DNA from: Chaenocephalus aceratus
Lineage: Eukaryota; Chordata; Actinopteri; Perciformes; Channichthyidae
NCBI GenBank assembly: GCA_023974075.1
Contig: CM043800.1
Span: 12,794,894-12,858,893, forward strand
Direction of reading: 5' to 3'
DNA: 64,000 bases
The notes under the pieces were generated by a model. That model did no database searches and was not told the origin of the DNA. It worked only from the letters and a program-made list of their open reading frames with translations. The position numbers and the translations under genes were made by a program. Positions 1-16,800 of the stretch are shown here, one piece after another. Within the stretch, counting starts at the first letter, position 1, and every line of letters begins with the position of its first letter.

Positions 1-59
1 AGAAGCCCAGGCAGACATCGTGAGTATCTCCTGCTGTATGCTCCTTAGAGCCAGCTGGG

Positions 60-280
60 ATGTCACTCTTACGGCTCCGACCGGCACTGCGCATGTGCGT
101 GACGGTGGTGCCCTTAAAGCCCCGGCCGGCACTGCGCATGTGTGTGGCGGTGGCTTCACGGACCCGTCAATAATCCGTCCTTTGAGAGGTGCCGTAGCTG
201 CTCTCCAAAGGGGAAGAATTGGCGGGCTGTCCATTACAGCTCTAGCCGGCACTGCGCATGTGCGTGGCGGTGGTCCCTTC
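60..280. repeat. GC-rich tandem repeat array of DIRS copy 1 (3 units)
   Basis: Three occurrences of CCGGCACTGCGCATGTG-type sequence are seen near 80, 125 and 245, each followed by a GGCGGTGG-like tract. They are the inverse of the array at 16664-17003 in copy 2, which has six units. The core resembles the palindromic NRF1 motif GCGCATGCGC. Confidence 0.7.
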
Positions 281-635
281 ACAGACCCGTTTATTATCCG
301 CCTTTTGAGAGAGGCCGTAGCTGCTCTCAGAAGGGGATTTATAGTTAACGGACTGTTTATTGTCTTTCTTTTCATTTTTTCAGGCTGCGCCCTTGGCCGG
401 AGCCTGGATGCGTCAGCGGAAAATGGTTTATTCAGACAGAAAGATGTGACATGTGTTTTATGCGGACTTGAGGATGACGTTGAGGCATCTCTCGAGGCGG
501 CGGGAACACATTCACGGAGGGGAGAAGGAGGGGCTGTCACGCCGCTCGCTTCTTCTTCCTCGACTGCTGGCCGAAATTCTGGGTTGGCTGAGCCTGAGCT
601 GCAGCCGGAACCGGAGATTTTCTCGGCCAACTTGT

Positions 636-1537
636 CTAGTCTGGCCGCAGCGCGCTGACACACGGCTTGTAGGTCCATACTGAGACAGGGCGAAGCTGGT
701 GTGCTATCGCCGAGAGAGCAGCCATCGCTCCCGGCTTTGCAGCCTGAGCTCGTGACACGAAGACGTCGTCTTCTTGCTCATCCGAGTCAGACAGGAGGAA
801 CTCAGAGGTGTACTCTTCGTCCTCCATGTAGTCTAACTCCAGGACATCTTTCGCGGGTGAAACCATGGTGAGGTCCAGTCGGGAGCCCCAGCTTGGTATA
901 GCGTGGGGCCCCGTTCCCGCGTTTCTTGCCGCCACCGGATCTCGGCCTGATATGGCGCGGGATTCCGGTTCTGCGGGTGCCGCTGTCGGTGAGCCCCAGA
1001 CCGCAGTGAGGGGCTCCATCTCTGCGGCAGACGTCCCCGTGTCTTGATTGCCGGTCGGCGGATCAGTGGACATGAGGGGGGTCCCGTCCCGACAGGTTAG
1101 CTTGTTGCGCTAACCTTCGGTGGAGGCTCTTCACGGTGAGGCGGGCACAATGTCCGCACGAGCCGGGGTTGTCGATGGCCTCCTGGGCGTGTTCCAGCCC
1201 GAGGCAGGACGAACAGATCTGGTGTGAGTCTGTGCCTGACACTTTCAACCCGCAACCGCAGCGCCGAGCCTCCGAGTTCCTGACTCCTCTGGTGTGAGGG
1301 GGAGAGGCATCCATCTCGTTCGCCGTGAGGCGTGGAGAGGGTCCGCTCATGACAGGTACGTTCGAGAAAAAAGTATTTACCGATCTGTCTTTAATCCGGG
1401 GGGAAAAGGACAGCGTGGGTCTTTTTCTCTCAAGGATATTACCTGGTATGGTAATATTCCTGTAATCCTTTTCTCCTCCGTGGAAGAGAGAAGAAAAAAG
1501 TGTCCTCGCTACCGTGGTGTCGGTAGTGAGGGAAAAA
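636..1537 (-). pseudogene. Broken gag-like ORF of DIRS copy 1
   Basis: Two overlapping minus-strand frames (1551-1063 and 1073-636) together correspond to the first half of the gag-like protein of copy 2. The first holds a Cys/His-rich patch with CGC, CSSC and CGHC motifs. The frame breaks near 1075, where a run of six G replaces the five seen in the other copy, and a start at the equivalent of MSTDPPTGN reopens it. The downstream part is removed by the internal deletion near 620-632. It cannot give a full-length product. Confidence 0.75.
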
Positions 1538-1925
1538 ACACAAGTTAGCAACTGGTGTGTTGCTAACTTGAAGTCAAAACCTTACCTTACTCCAGAGGAA
1601 GAACGGCGAGGTTGACTATAATACTCCTCTGTGAGAGAGTCGGGTAGCCGGCTAACGCCCGTCGACCGAAAATTAGCTTTGGGTTCAGTCTGTGGACTGT
1701 TAAGCTAGCCCGGCTACCGTTCGAGATGTGCTCTGAAGCGAGAAGAGGTGTTTGAATGACGCATGCGTCGTGGCGCAGGCTACTTATAGGGGGTGATTTC
1801 CCCTGACGTTGACGTCAAGATCACCAGCCAATCAGGATTGGCGTAATGAGATTGATGCTTCTGTTTGCTCCGTAATGAGGCGCATCCCATAGTGAGACAT
1901 CGAACGGAGTGTTATGAATGAGAAC

Positions 1926-2140
1926 TACATGAACTACATGTTGCTAAATCCACCGCGGGGCATAAACAGAAGGGCAATCATGCTCGGGGGTCTTCTTCGC
2001 TGCTTTTGGTGTATTTTGTGGCGGAAGTACAGCGCCACTTACAGGCCCGGCATATGTACTACAGCGTCTCCAGCGCTTTCGAGCGGTCTCGTGTGAACGG
2101 AATACTTTTTTGATATCGTATTCGGTTCATTTGCGTTTCG
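1926..2140. mobile_element. Fragment of a short DNA transposon, also present at 60298-60440
   Basis: Positions about 1992-2140 (tcttcttcgctgcttttggt, then the AGCGCCACTTACAGGCCCGGCATATGTACTACAG region) are nearly identical to 60300-60445. The DIRS end at 1925 abuts this fragment, so copy 1 probably inserted into or next to an older copy of this element. Confidence 0.55.
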
Positions 2141-6838
<4,698 letters not shown>

Positions 6839-6986
6839 GTGAGTGTGGTTCACGCAAGCTTCAAACCGCCAAAACTGCCAGCAACACAGGATTGGATATA
6901 GAGAGTCTGGTTTTGGACTTTGGAGCCATGTGAGTTGTGACTTCAAATGTGATTTTCTTTACTTTTTCGAACGGAATGAAAGATAC

Positions 6987-7096
6987 AAATGAGCCATTCA
7001 CACTATTGTCGCCTTTACTGGAATATTTCATTGCCTTTCTTGTGAAAGGCAATGAAATATTCCAGCAAAGGCGACAATAGTGTGAATGGCTCATTT
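6987..7096. repeat. 110-bp near-perfect hairpin (53-bp arms, 4-nt loop)
   Basis: The arm 6987-7039 is the reverse complement of 7044-7096 with a single mismatch (TTTACTGG against CCAGCAAA). The loop is TTGT at 7040-7043. Weaker complementarity continues outward (AACGGAAT near 6970 against ATTCCGTT near 7113). I see no terminal repeats or target duplication of a known transposon. It could be a young inverted duplication or a hairpin-RNA source. Confidence 0.9.
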
Positions 7097-7122
7097 GGAT
7101 GTAAGTATTTTATTCCGTTCAA

Positions 7123-10068
7123 CAGTTTGTTTTCAACATTCTTCTAGCTGCTTGGATTTTTGTAAAGATTCAGATCAAAATACCCCAGTAGGTTTCAGCC
7201 ACTCTTTTCCCAAAACCATGCTGACACTTCACTCTACACTGTAGCTTTATTTCGCCTGAGTAAAGCCTGTCTTAGAGAGAAACGTGTGACCTTGTACAAT
7301 ATCCACCTTAAAATGTTATTGGTCTCATGGGTGGATGCACAGCTGCCATCCTTGATTAGGGACCACTACCATGATTACTACTTCAGGACCTCCCTTAACA
7401 GAGGCAGATGCACAGCAGTGACACAACATTATGGGGCTATACTGTTGTGATTGATGATTATTGTTCTTCTACTAATTAAAAACCCACACTATGCTTTATA
7501 TATCAAGTGTGTCAATCAATGCAATACGTAAGACATTCGAGCTTTTCATTAGTCTCATGAAATATAAGGTGATCCAAATATTTAAAATGCATGCTTGTGT
7601 GTCCCGTATTGGAATTAAGATAAGCTTATAGATCAAATATGGAATTCATGTGTCGACCAATTATTACAAGAAGGATTTTCTTTCATATTTCTTAGGCACG
7701 GAGAAGACCCTATACCACTCTATTCATCACAAAATGGACTGCGGTTATCTATCGTAAATCAGTGTTGAGAGCAGAGAAAGGTCTGGGCTGAATTAAGGGC
7801 CATTTCAAAAATAGGTTAAGTAATGGGATGGGCAGGTCACCCGCAATACGAGTTGAAGTGGTTCCCTGGTTAGCTGTCTAGTATCATTATGCGAGAAAGT
7901 GGGGGTGCATATCAGATATCAGGCTTAAAACATATTGTGAAGGTTTAATTTGATTGGAGGATAACTATTTAGCAGTGGCATCTAATTTATGTCAGCTAGA
8001 GTATGGTTGCAATGTGTTTGATATTAACTAACCGTTCTGTAAATATGTTGTATACACGCATCTGAATGGCCCAGTCTTATAGAAATATTTTTTTATATTG
8101 GCATATTATCTTTCAATAACATATCCTTGGTAGTTCGCCATGTGCTCTCTAATAATACTACTCAGCATATCCTCACATACATTGCTGTGAGATCACTGTG
8201 TAATTTAGCAAACGACCACACATGCGCTGCAGTAGCCAGACACGGCACACCCTCTCTCTTGAATTGTTAACCCATACGAACACGGCCACAGACACTCTCT
8301 CTGCCCTCCTCAGGAGACCGCTGGGCAGTGATCTGAGCTAACTGAGTAATCATTGATCCTGGGGCCGGGGCTTTATCTGGGCACCACTTTCTGATCCGAC
8401 TGTGTTCTCCCCTGTGGATCCATTGACTGCATCATCTGCTCTACGGAGACATGCATGATGTAGGTAATTACTAGCCTAATGCACATGGAGCCATCGTATC
8501 AAACTAGGTCATTCTCAATTACTTAAAGGCTGCATATCTAAATTATAATGACATTTGATTCAAACATGTTGTTGATATTGACAGTAGCACAATGCTAAGT
8601 TCTCCTTGGCTGCTGACTGTCTTTGTGTCTAACCTCTGGCAAAGATGAGAGATCTGCATATTCAGCATTATTTGTGGCTGCTTACAGCAATACTAACATG
8701 TATTGGTAGCCATACAGCAGTATTAATATGCTTCTTCAAACCACAACAAAAACCCTACTCAGATAGCTTAAGGAGCCAACCTCCCAATTCCCCCATTGTT
8801 GACCCATATTGGCCCCCCCACAGGTCTTTAGCCACCAAGCATGACCTGAGGTGACCTGTTTAATTCTGAGTGGACCAGTCCAACCCCGCCTCAGAGGGAG
8901 GACTCGGCCTCGACAGGAACCCTCCCTGTAATCTCCTGATGGGCTCACCTCAGCTCCTCTAGACAAGATAATTGCATTCACCTTCAACCCTTCTGTCAAA
9001 ACATTGAAAGTACTGAGCTGACGGGGGAAGCAGACGGGCAGACACAGTTTGAAATTGTCACTGTCAATGAGAGTATTTTCAGAAACATACACATATTTGT
9101 CTAACAATATGTTGATGACATCATTATTTGATTACAAAATGTAATTTAACAATTTAGAAGAGAGAGAAAATCCCTGTATTCTATAATCTACAATTGGCGA
9201 TCATAATGGAAAAGCATTTTGTTAAGCCTTTTTGGCCACAAAAAGACAATGTAATACTGCACACTATGCTGTCTATTGCTGCGGTTGTCCTAACTACTCC
9301 TGCCCCCATGCCACTGTTTGATCCTACTCCCCTTCGTATTAACACCCCTGAGAAATGAGGCTGTGTCTGCGTTTTTATGGCTGTCATATTTGATCAGATT
9401 CTTAGCGGGTTTCCCAGGACTGGTCCAGGCTGAGTGAGAGAAAGAGCTGGCTGTCTGCCACGGCTTCTGCATGCCAGGCCCAACAGTGGGATCCTCGACA
9501 AGCCTGTCACACTGATTTCCAAGCCCAGAATATTTCAGTTGGTGATGTGAGTTAGATGGGGGGCATGTGTGTATGTGGTCTGAAGGCAGACAAAGGAACA
9601 AGGAATATCCAGGCCAAGTGTCTCTGCTGTAGTTTCCTCTGGTCTTTTGGTGCCAAGAAAAAGGCAACAATGGCACAGAAATTTAGCAAATGAAATATGT
9701 GAGGGACTGGTTTCATTTAGTCTTATATTGGATTTTAGGAGGCAGTGGGGGTTACATCCAAAATAATGTTACATGGCTATCAGACCATTGGGTTCAAATC
9801 CAATATCAGTGTTTGATTTTAAATCATGTTTTTAAACAAATGAACTGAAGTGTTATTAAGTGAAATGGTATCCGACACCACATTGGCACCAATGACAAAA
9901 CCAGCTAGTCAGTATCGGACTGATATCAAATATCATTATTGGTGCATTTCTTCTTTAAAGCAAGGACATGCTTTAAAAAAGGAAGGTCTGTTGGATATAT
10001 GTTTTTGTTTATTTACACAATGAACATGTGTTCACATGATGACTCAGAGCCCCCTTGTCTTATTTTAG
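7123..10068. other. Probable first intron, no recognised genes
   Basis: AT-rich DNA with no credible coding frame lies between the candidate donor at 6839 and the acceptor at 10067-10068 (TTATTTTAG). I see nothing else here that I can name. Confidence 0.4.
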
Positions 10069-10805
10069 GTAGCTGAAGGATCTTCCGCATGCATGGCCGA
10101 GGGGCCTTACTTCACCTTTTACCTCACTAGCCTCTGGGCTGAAGGATTATGGGTAACCTCATCAGCAGGCCCAGCTGCCTGGGCCAGAAATCCAAGCATG
10201 TGAGGTCAGACGAGGCTTTCCTGAAGGAGTGTTACCAACGACGAAGAGAGTGGCAGCCCCAGGAGCAACATGGCGAGGTCAAACCAGAAGTGTCAATACA
10301 AGTCAAAGACAAAGCAAGGGAGGATGCAATCAAGGAAGCAGAGGTGGAGAGTGAACAGGAGTTACAAAACATTGATCATAAGAGGGAAGAGGGGACTCGT
10401 ACTCCCATTTCGGACAAACCCCTCCGCAGCTCCCCCGCTTCCACAATCAGAAGCACCAGTACTCTTGACTGGCGCAACAGCCCTTCTCCAATAAAAACAT
10501 CCCGAAATGGGACACTTACAAGAATAACAGTGCCTCCGGAGTTCACCAGATCCCCCTTGGCTAACCCAGACTTAAACGCTGCAGAGAGAAGGGCCAGCTT
10601 CCAGAGGAGAGACTCTAGAGAAGGAAGCCCCTGGTCCTGGAAGTCTCGGGCATCACGTGAGGTCACAGAGGTGACAGAGGTGACGGAGACGACCGTTACA
10701 GAAATTTTGGAAGTGGTAGAGTATCCGTCTGGAGATAAGGGAGGGGACCCCATTGTCACCAGAACTGTCAGAGTCCTGAACGGTGTCGCTGATGAACTTG
10801 GAGAG
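10069..10805 (+). CDS. Spectraplakin exon 1: 5' UTR and N-terminal anchor segment
   Basis: The acceptor is TTATTTTAG at 10060-10068 and the donor is GAG then GTTGAT at 10806. The ATG at 10149 has A at -3 and G at +4, and an in-frame TGA at 10140-10142 blocks extension upstream, so this is a real protein start. The protein begins [12 protein letters not shown]: Gly2 with Ser6 fits the N-myristoylation consensus, and Cys10 could be palmitoylated (inference). From memory, an alternative MACF1 N-terminus has a similar MGN..RPSCLG.KS start. The segment ends with repeated [10 protein letters not shown] and a [18 protein letters not shown] stretch, also reminiscent of MACF1-type alternative exons. 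It codes for 219 residues and ends in phase 0. Confidence 0.85.
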
Positions 10806-13800
10806 GTTGATAACAACTCCGATTTTCAAACACAACAAATCTCATCTATCTTCCATATTATCCTTTCTTGTTCTCATGTGAACTTTCTAACCTTTTCCCA
10901 TCTAGGCTCTATCTTTAGACGAAAATGTTTTGAATGTATAACATCATGGTGGGTCCTGTGACTTTATGAATCGCAACAACATGCTGACTGTGTTTATTTT
11001 TGTAGCTCCAAAGTGATGGACACTCAAGCTCAGACCAAGATTCCTGCATGGATAGATGGAGGGTATGTTTTACCCCCTAACGTTGTCTCTCTTTGTAACG
11101 TTATAGTTAATCAAGTTGAGCTGGAATCTTTTGCAAACAGTACTTTCTTTCATTCGTACTTCAGCTAATACTTTTTAATGGTCTCTCTCAAGGGAACAAG
11201 ATCGTCTTTGGCACTGAGGGATATGTCAACAGATCCTGAGACATTTCTCCAAAACCTAGAAGCTTTGCTCATATGGGTCTGCGAGATAGAGGAGCTCACA
11301 GCCAACCAGAAACCCCCATCCTCAGAGGTCAAAGTGGTGAAAGCACAGCTCCAAGAACAAAAGGTCTGCTATCACCAAAATCACATCACCTAATTTCTTG
11401 TCCTAAAAATGCTTTAGAATATTATAGTGCTGTGTCGACACCTAGAAGGTATACCTATAGAAAGGCTAGCTCACAAACTGAACTGCTTCCTTTAGAATTT
11501 AAATACAGTTCTATTCAGCGGTGAATATGTGGTTTTCATAGCCACAATGAGCTTCTTCAGTAAGGCTTTGTGTACATTTCCTGGGGGTATGAAAAAAGCG
11601 GGGACGTCTCTCACCTTTCAGCTGTAATCACACCCATTGTGAGCTGTTTGGATGAGGTGAAACCTGCCTGGCTCTTGACAATGTGTGGCTGTTGACACAC
11701 GAGACAGGGCTTCCTTAACTCTGACCCAAAGGCAAAGAAAATAACAATGGGGCTTTGATAACTGAAAGTCTTACTGGAAGCAATGTCATTTCCTCCGATA
11801 CCTCAAATATAAGGTAAATCAGTTTTCTGTAGAACTGAAAAGGTCTAATCTGATTTAACACAGAAGCGTCTTCGCAAAGACCTTTGAAAAATGTCTCCCT
11901 TGTCCTTAATCTTGATTTGTTTGTCTTTCTTGTAATAGGTGTACATATTATATACTCCTGCTTTTATAAATATAACTTTTCAATTTCATGAGTTATGGAT
12001 TGATCTGAGCTTGGTTTTGTTCTTTTACAGCTCCTGCAACGCCTCCTAACAGACCGAAGGCGTAGTATGGACTCCATGATGTTGGAGGGCCCTCGGCTTG
12101 TAGAGGCCCATCCAGGAGAGGAGGGGGAACAGGAGAAGGTCATGCTCTCCACTCTCAAACTGAAATGGGAGGCCTTACAACGGGGGGCAGAGCAAAGGTC
12201 AGCTTCCTTTAGCCAATTGGCAATGCCACATTTACATTTGGCAAGGCTAACTGTACATCACAATTCTTCATGACCGAAAGGGGTAATCAATGAAAATGTT
12301 TTTGTTGCAGGAGAGCGAGTCTGGAGCTTATTCTACCCAGGGCTCAACGCTTCCAGGAAGGTGTAGACAGCTTGCAGCAATGGCTTATATCTGTGGAACA
12401 GACCCTAGCTGAACTACGGAATGCAGAGAGAGTGATGCTACATGTCTCAGAGGCCACAGACAGGGCCAAGGTTAGAAATGTTCCATGTATGGTTCAACTT
12501 TATTGAACAGAATATTAAATGTGCATTATGCTGATTTAGAATAACTTTGATGTGTTTTATCTTTTCCTTTAGGCCGTTGTTGAAGAGATTCAAGTCAAAA
12601 CTGCTGAGCTAGGGAAAATACAAAAGTCCGGACAAAATCTGATGGAAGCAATTGCAGGTAAGGTTTTCCACATAGGGTAAAAATGACAAGGGCTTAGAAT
12701 GGTTAACGGTCGCATATAAATACATAATGTTCTATAACTGCAGCATCAGAACTGAATCTCACAGCAAAATGTTAAAATCTATTGATTATAAAAGCCTATA
12801 CGCAGTTAGATTTAGTATGGATTCTGATTAAAATGTCAAAAAAATAAATGTTTGTCTTACCCACAATGTCAGCTGACATGCCCAATGGTTGTGGTTTTTC
12901 CATTCTTTCAGAGGAGGAAGCCGAGCAGGTGCAGGAGAAGATGGATGCTCTGCGAATCCGTTGCTCTGTGCTAAGTCTAAGCAGTCTGGACATCCTGCAG
13001 AGGCTGGAGCAGGCCCTGGAGGCCTCCAGTCGCTGTACCTCTAGCCAGGAGGACCTTCACCTGTGGCTGGGCCGCATCGAGAGGGAGCTCCTGGGGGCAG
13101 CTGGAGTGCATACACATGCTGGAGATGCAGTACTATGTGCAGCTGAAAAACAGAGGGTAACATTCTCACTCCATACTAAAACAAACACTTCAGAAGCTTT
13201 GGAAATGTTGCTTACTATTTCAATGAAAAGTACCTGACTCTAACTAGCTTGATCATTAGCATTCACTTTTTTTTTTTTAAAGATGCTATCTCAGGAGACC
13301 CAAGTTTGTGGAGGCTAACATCAGGTTTCAGTATGAGTTTTAGAAAGTAGCATGCTAGCGAGTTGATAGCTGGCAACATAACTGTGCCTGAACAAAAAGT
13401 TACTCAGGATATGTTAAGGATTATTAAGCAAAGCCATTGCATTGGTAAACAATACAAATGCTAAATGCTAATATCTATGTACCTAGCTTGCTATCCAATG
13501 TTTTATCATGCAGCAAAGTTGCTGACTAGCAAGTACCTTTTTTTGAAAGAAAAAGCTAGAGGGTGTAACATGGTACGTCCACACGGCAGCGTGCGTTGAA
13601 GCTTGCCGGTGGGCGTGTCTGGCGTGCGACCAATAACCAATCACATTAATGTGTCCCGCCCTAGACACACAAGCACGCAGTTTGATTAGCTAGAGCTTGT
13701 ACTGGTATATGATTTGATTGGCTGAAGCTTCCGTCGACGCTTGAAAAGTTGAACTTTTCTCAACTTTCGAAGCGAGCAACGGAGGCAAAGCGATGGGACC

Positions 13801-16800
13801 ACAATGCAGTTCAGCAAAGCGTGACGTCACCCCATTCAAAGTGAATGGGAAGCGTCTTCGTTCTTCGTGTGGACGGGACGTAAAGTTTAACCTAGTTATC
13901 AGATAGGCTAAGGACTTACTAAAGGCTCCAAATCAGCATCTCATTTCTATATTTCTGCATATTTACATGGTCGCTCATATCTAGCTAAGTGGACTTAGAT
14001 GGTTCCTGTTTTGGTTATAATTCTGCTGTAAAGTAATGTTATTACGGCAGATATTTTTGAAGGAAAAACACAGGTGTGATTAATAATGTTAATACAGGGG
14101 TGGATCCATAATTAGTGTGAGTTACACCTGTGTTCTCATTCATAACACTCCGTTCGATGTCTCACTATGGGATGCGCCTCATCGCGGAGCAAACAGAAGC
14201 ATCAATCTCATTACGCCAATCCTGATTGGCCGGTGATTCTTGACGTCAACGTCAGGGGAAATCACCCCCTATAAGTAGCCTGCGCCACGACGCATGCGTC
14301 ATTCAAACACCTCTTCTCGCTTCAGAGCACATCTCGAATGGTAGCCGGGCTAGCTTAACAGTCCACAGACTGAACCCAAATAATTTTCGGTCGACGGGCG
14401 TTAGCCGGCTACCCGATTCTCTCACAGAAGAGGATTATAGTCAACCTCGCCGTTCTTCCTCTGGAGTAAGGTAAGGTTTTGACTTCAAGTTAGCAACACA
14501 CCAGTTGCTAACTTGTGTTTTTTTTCCCTCACTACCGACACCACGGTAGCAAGGACACTTTTTTCTTCTCTCTTCCACGGAGGAGAAAAGGATTACAGGA
14601 ATATTACCATACCAGGTAATATCCTTGAGAGAAAAAAGACCCACGCTGTCCTTTTTCCCCTGGATTAAAGACAGATCGGTAAACATTTTTTTCTCGAACG
14701 TACCTGTCATGAGCGGACCCTCTCCACGCCTCACGGCGAACGAGATGGATGCCTCTCCCCCTCACACCAGAGGAGTCAGGATCTCGGAGGCTCGGCGCTG
14801 CGGTTGCGGGTTGAAAGTGTCAGGCACAGACTCACACCAGATCTGTTCGTCCTGCCTCGGGCTGGAACACGCCCAGGAGGCCATTGACAACCCCGGCTCG
14901 TGCGGACATTGTGCCCGCCTCACCGTGAAGAGCCTCCACCGAAGGTTAGCGCAACAAGCTAACCTGTCGGGACGGGACCCCCTCATGTCCACTGATCCGC
15001 CGACCGGCAATCAAGACACGGGGACGTCTGCCGCAGAGATGGAGCCCCTCACTGCGGTCTGGGGCTCACCGACAGCGGCACCCGCAGAACCGGAATCTCG
15101 CGCCATATCAGGCCGAGATCCGGTGGCGGCAAAGAACACGGGAACGGGGCCCCACGCTATACCAAGCTGGGGCTCCCGACTGGACCTCACCACGGTTTCA
15201 CCCGCGGAAGATGTCCTGGAGTTAGACTGCATGGAGGACGAAGAGTACACCTCTGAGTTCCTCCTGTCTGACTCGGATGAGCAGGAAGACGACATCTTCA
15301 TGTCATCGACTCAGGCTGCAAAGCCGGGAGCGATGGCTGCTCCCCCGGGCGACAGCACACCAGCTTCGCCCTGTCTCAGTATGGACCTACAAGCCGTGTG
15401 TCAGCGCGCTGTGGCCAAACTAGACATCCCATGGCCGAAGTGGCCAAGGAGACCTCCAGGTCCCGTTACGAGGGAAAACTTTTTTCCCAAACAACGAGGG
15501 CAAAGAGGCAACTCTTCCCGGAGATGTTGGATGAGGTGTCGGTCTCGTGGAAAGACCGGCCCTTTAGCAACAAGGCCCCAATCCAGGGTGCCTCCTCCCT
15601 TGACTGTGACGGTATGGAGAGGCTCGGCCTGCTCCACATACCACCTATGGAAGCGCTGGTGGCAGCCCACCTCCTACCGAGGATGGGCCCGTCACCGCAA
15701 GCAGGAACCCCACGCTGCCAGCAAAAACGGACCAATTCCAGTCTACCATGACGGAACGGGCCTACAGAGCCGCAGCGTTGTCCGCCAGGGCTCTGAACGT
15801 TTCCTCGATGCTAACCGCATACCAAGCGGAGCTCTGTGAGGATATGTCAAGCAATCCTGGACCGGCCACTCTGGACGAGATAGCCGCGGTCACAGACATT
15901 TGTCTCCGTGTCCAACGCTGCGCCGTCCAGGCCACGGGCAAGGTAATGGGGATCATGGTGGTGCAGGAAAGAGCTAGATGGCTCAACCTCACCAACCTCC
16001 CAGACCGGGAAAAGGAAGATGTGCTTGACATGCCCATCGTTCCCGAGGGGATTTTCGGCTCCGCTCTCGCTTCCATGCAAAGGAAGTGCGAGTCGAAAAA
16101 GAAAGAAGACGAGGCTCTCCACCTTTGTCTCCCTCGAAGGGTCCAGCCGCGGCTTTTGCAACGGCGGCCCTTCGCCCACGCTGCACCGCGCTCTGCTGGG
16201 TTCAAAGTACCGGGACAGCAGAGGGCGCAGCCCGCCCCGAGTCCCCAGCCCAGGCAGGAGACGAGGGCGAGTTGGTCTAGAAAATCTCCGGCTCCGGCTG
16301 TAGCCCAGGCACAGCCGAACCAGAATTTCGGCCAGCAGGCGAGGAAGAAGAAGCGAGCGGCCTGACAGCCTCTCCTTCTCCCCTCCGTGACAGAGCTGGA
16401 AGTTTCTTCCCCGGCTCTAAATGTGTCCCCGCCGCCTCGAGAGATGCCTCAACGCCATCCTCAAGTCCTGCACAAGACACATGTCACATTGTTATTGTCT
16501 GAATAAACCATTTTCCGCTGACGCATCCAGGCTCCGGCCAAGGGCGCAGCCTGAAAAAATGAAAAGAAAGACAATAAACAGTCTGTTAACCATAAATCCC
16601 CTTCTGAGAGCAGCTACAGCCTCTCTCAAAAGGCGGATAATAAACGGGTCTGTGAAGGCACCACCGCCACGCGCATGCGCAGTGCCGGTTGGGGCTTTAA
16701 GGGCACTACCGCCACGTGCGTACGCAGTGCCGGCTAGAGCTGTAAAGAACGGCCCGTCAATCCTTCCCCTTTCAAGAACAGCTACGGCATCTCTCAAAGG

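Larger units (their letters stand above)
1..1925 (-). mobile_element. DIRS-like retroelement, copy 1, truncated by window edge and internally deleted
   Basis: The reverse complement of this stretch matches the second copy at 14132-17066 base for base over long runs. The element's left end is at 1925, where the sequence AGAAC is the complement of the GTTCT that starts copy 2. The left terminal repeat (about 1735-1925) is followed inward by the gag-like region and then by the GC-rich repeat array (about 60-280). About 840 bp are missing relative to copy 2: the sequence jumps near 620-632 from the equivalent of about 15425 to about 16265. Position 1 falls inside the element, so its recombinase and right end lie outside the window. 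Confidence 0.85.

Noticed and set aside
10376..10816. 146-residue minus-strand frame opposite spectraplakin exon 1
   Set aside because: Antisense shadow of the real exon, caused by its low stop-codon content.
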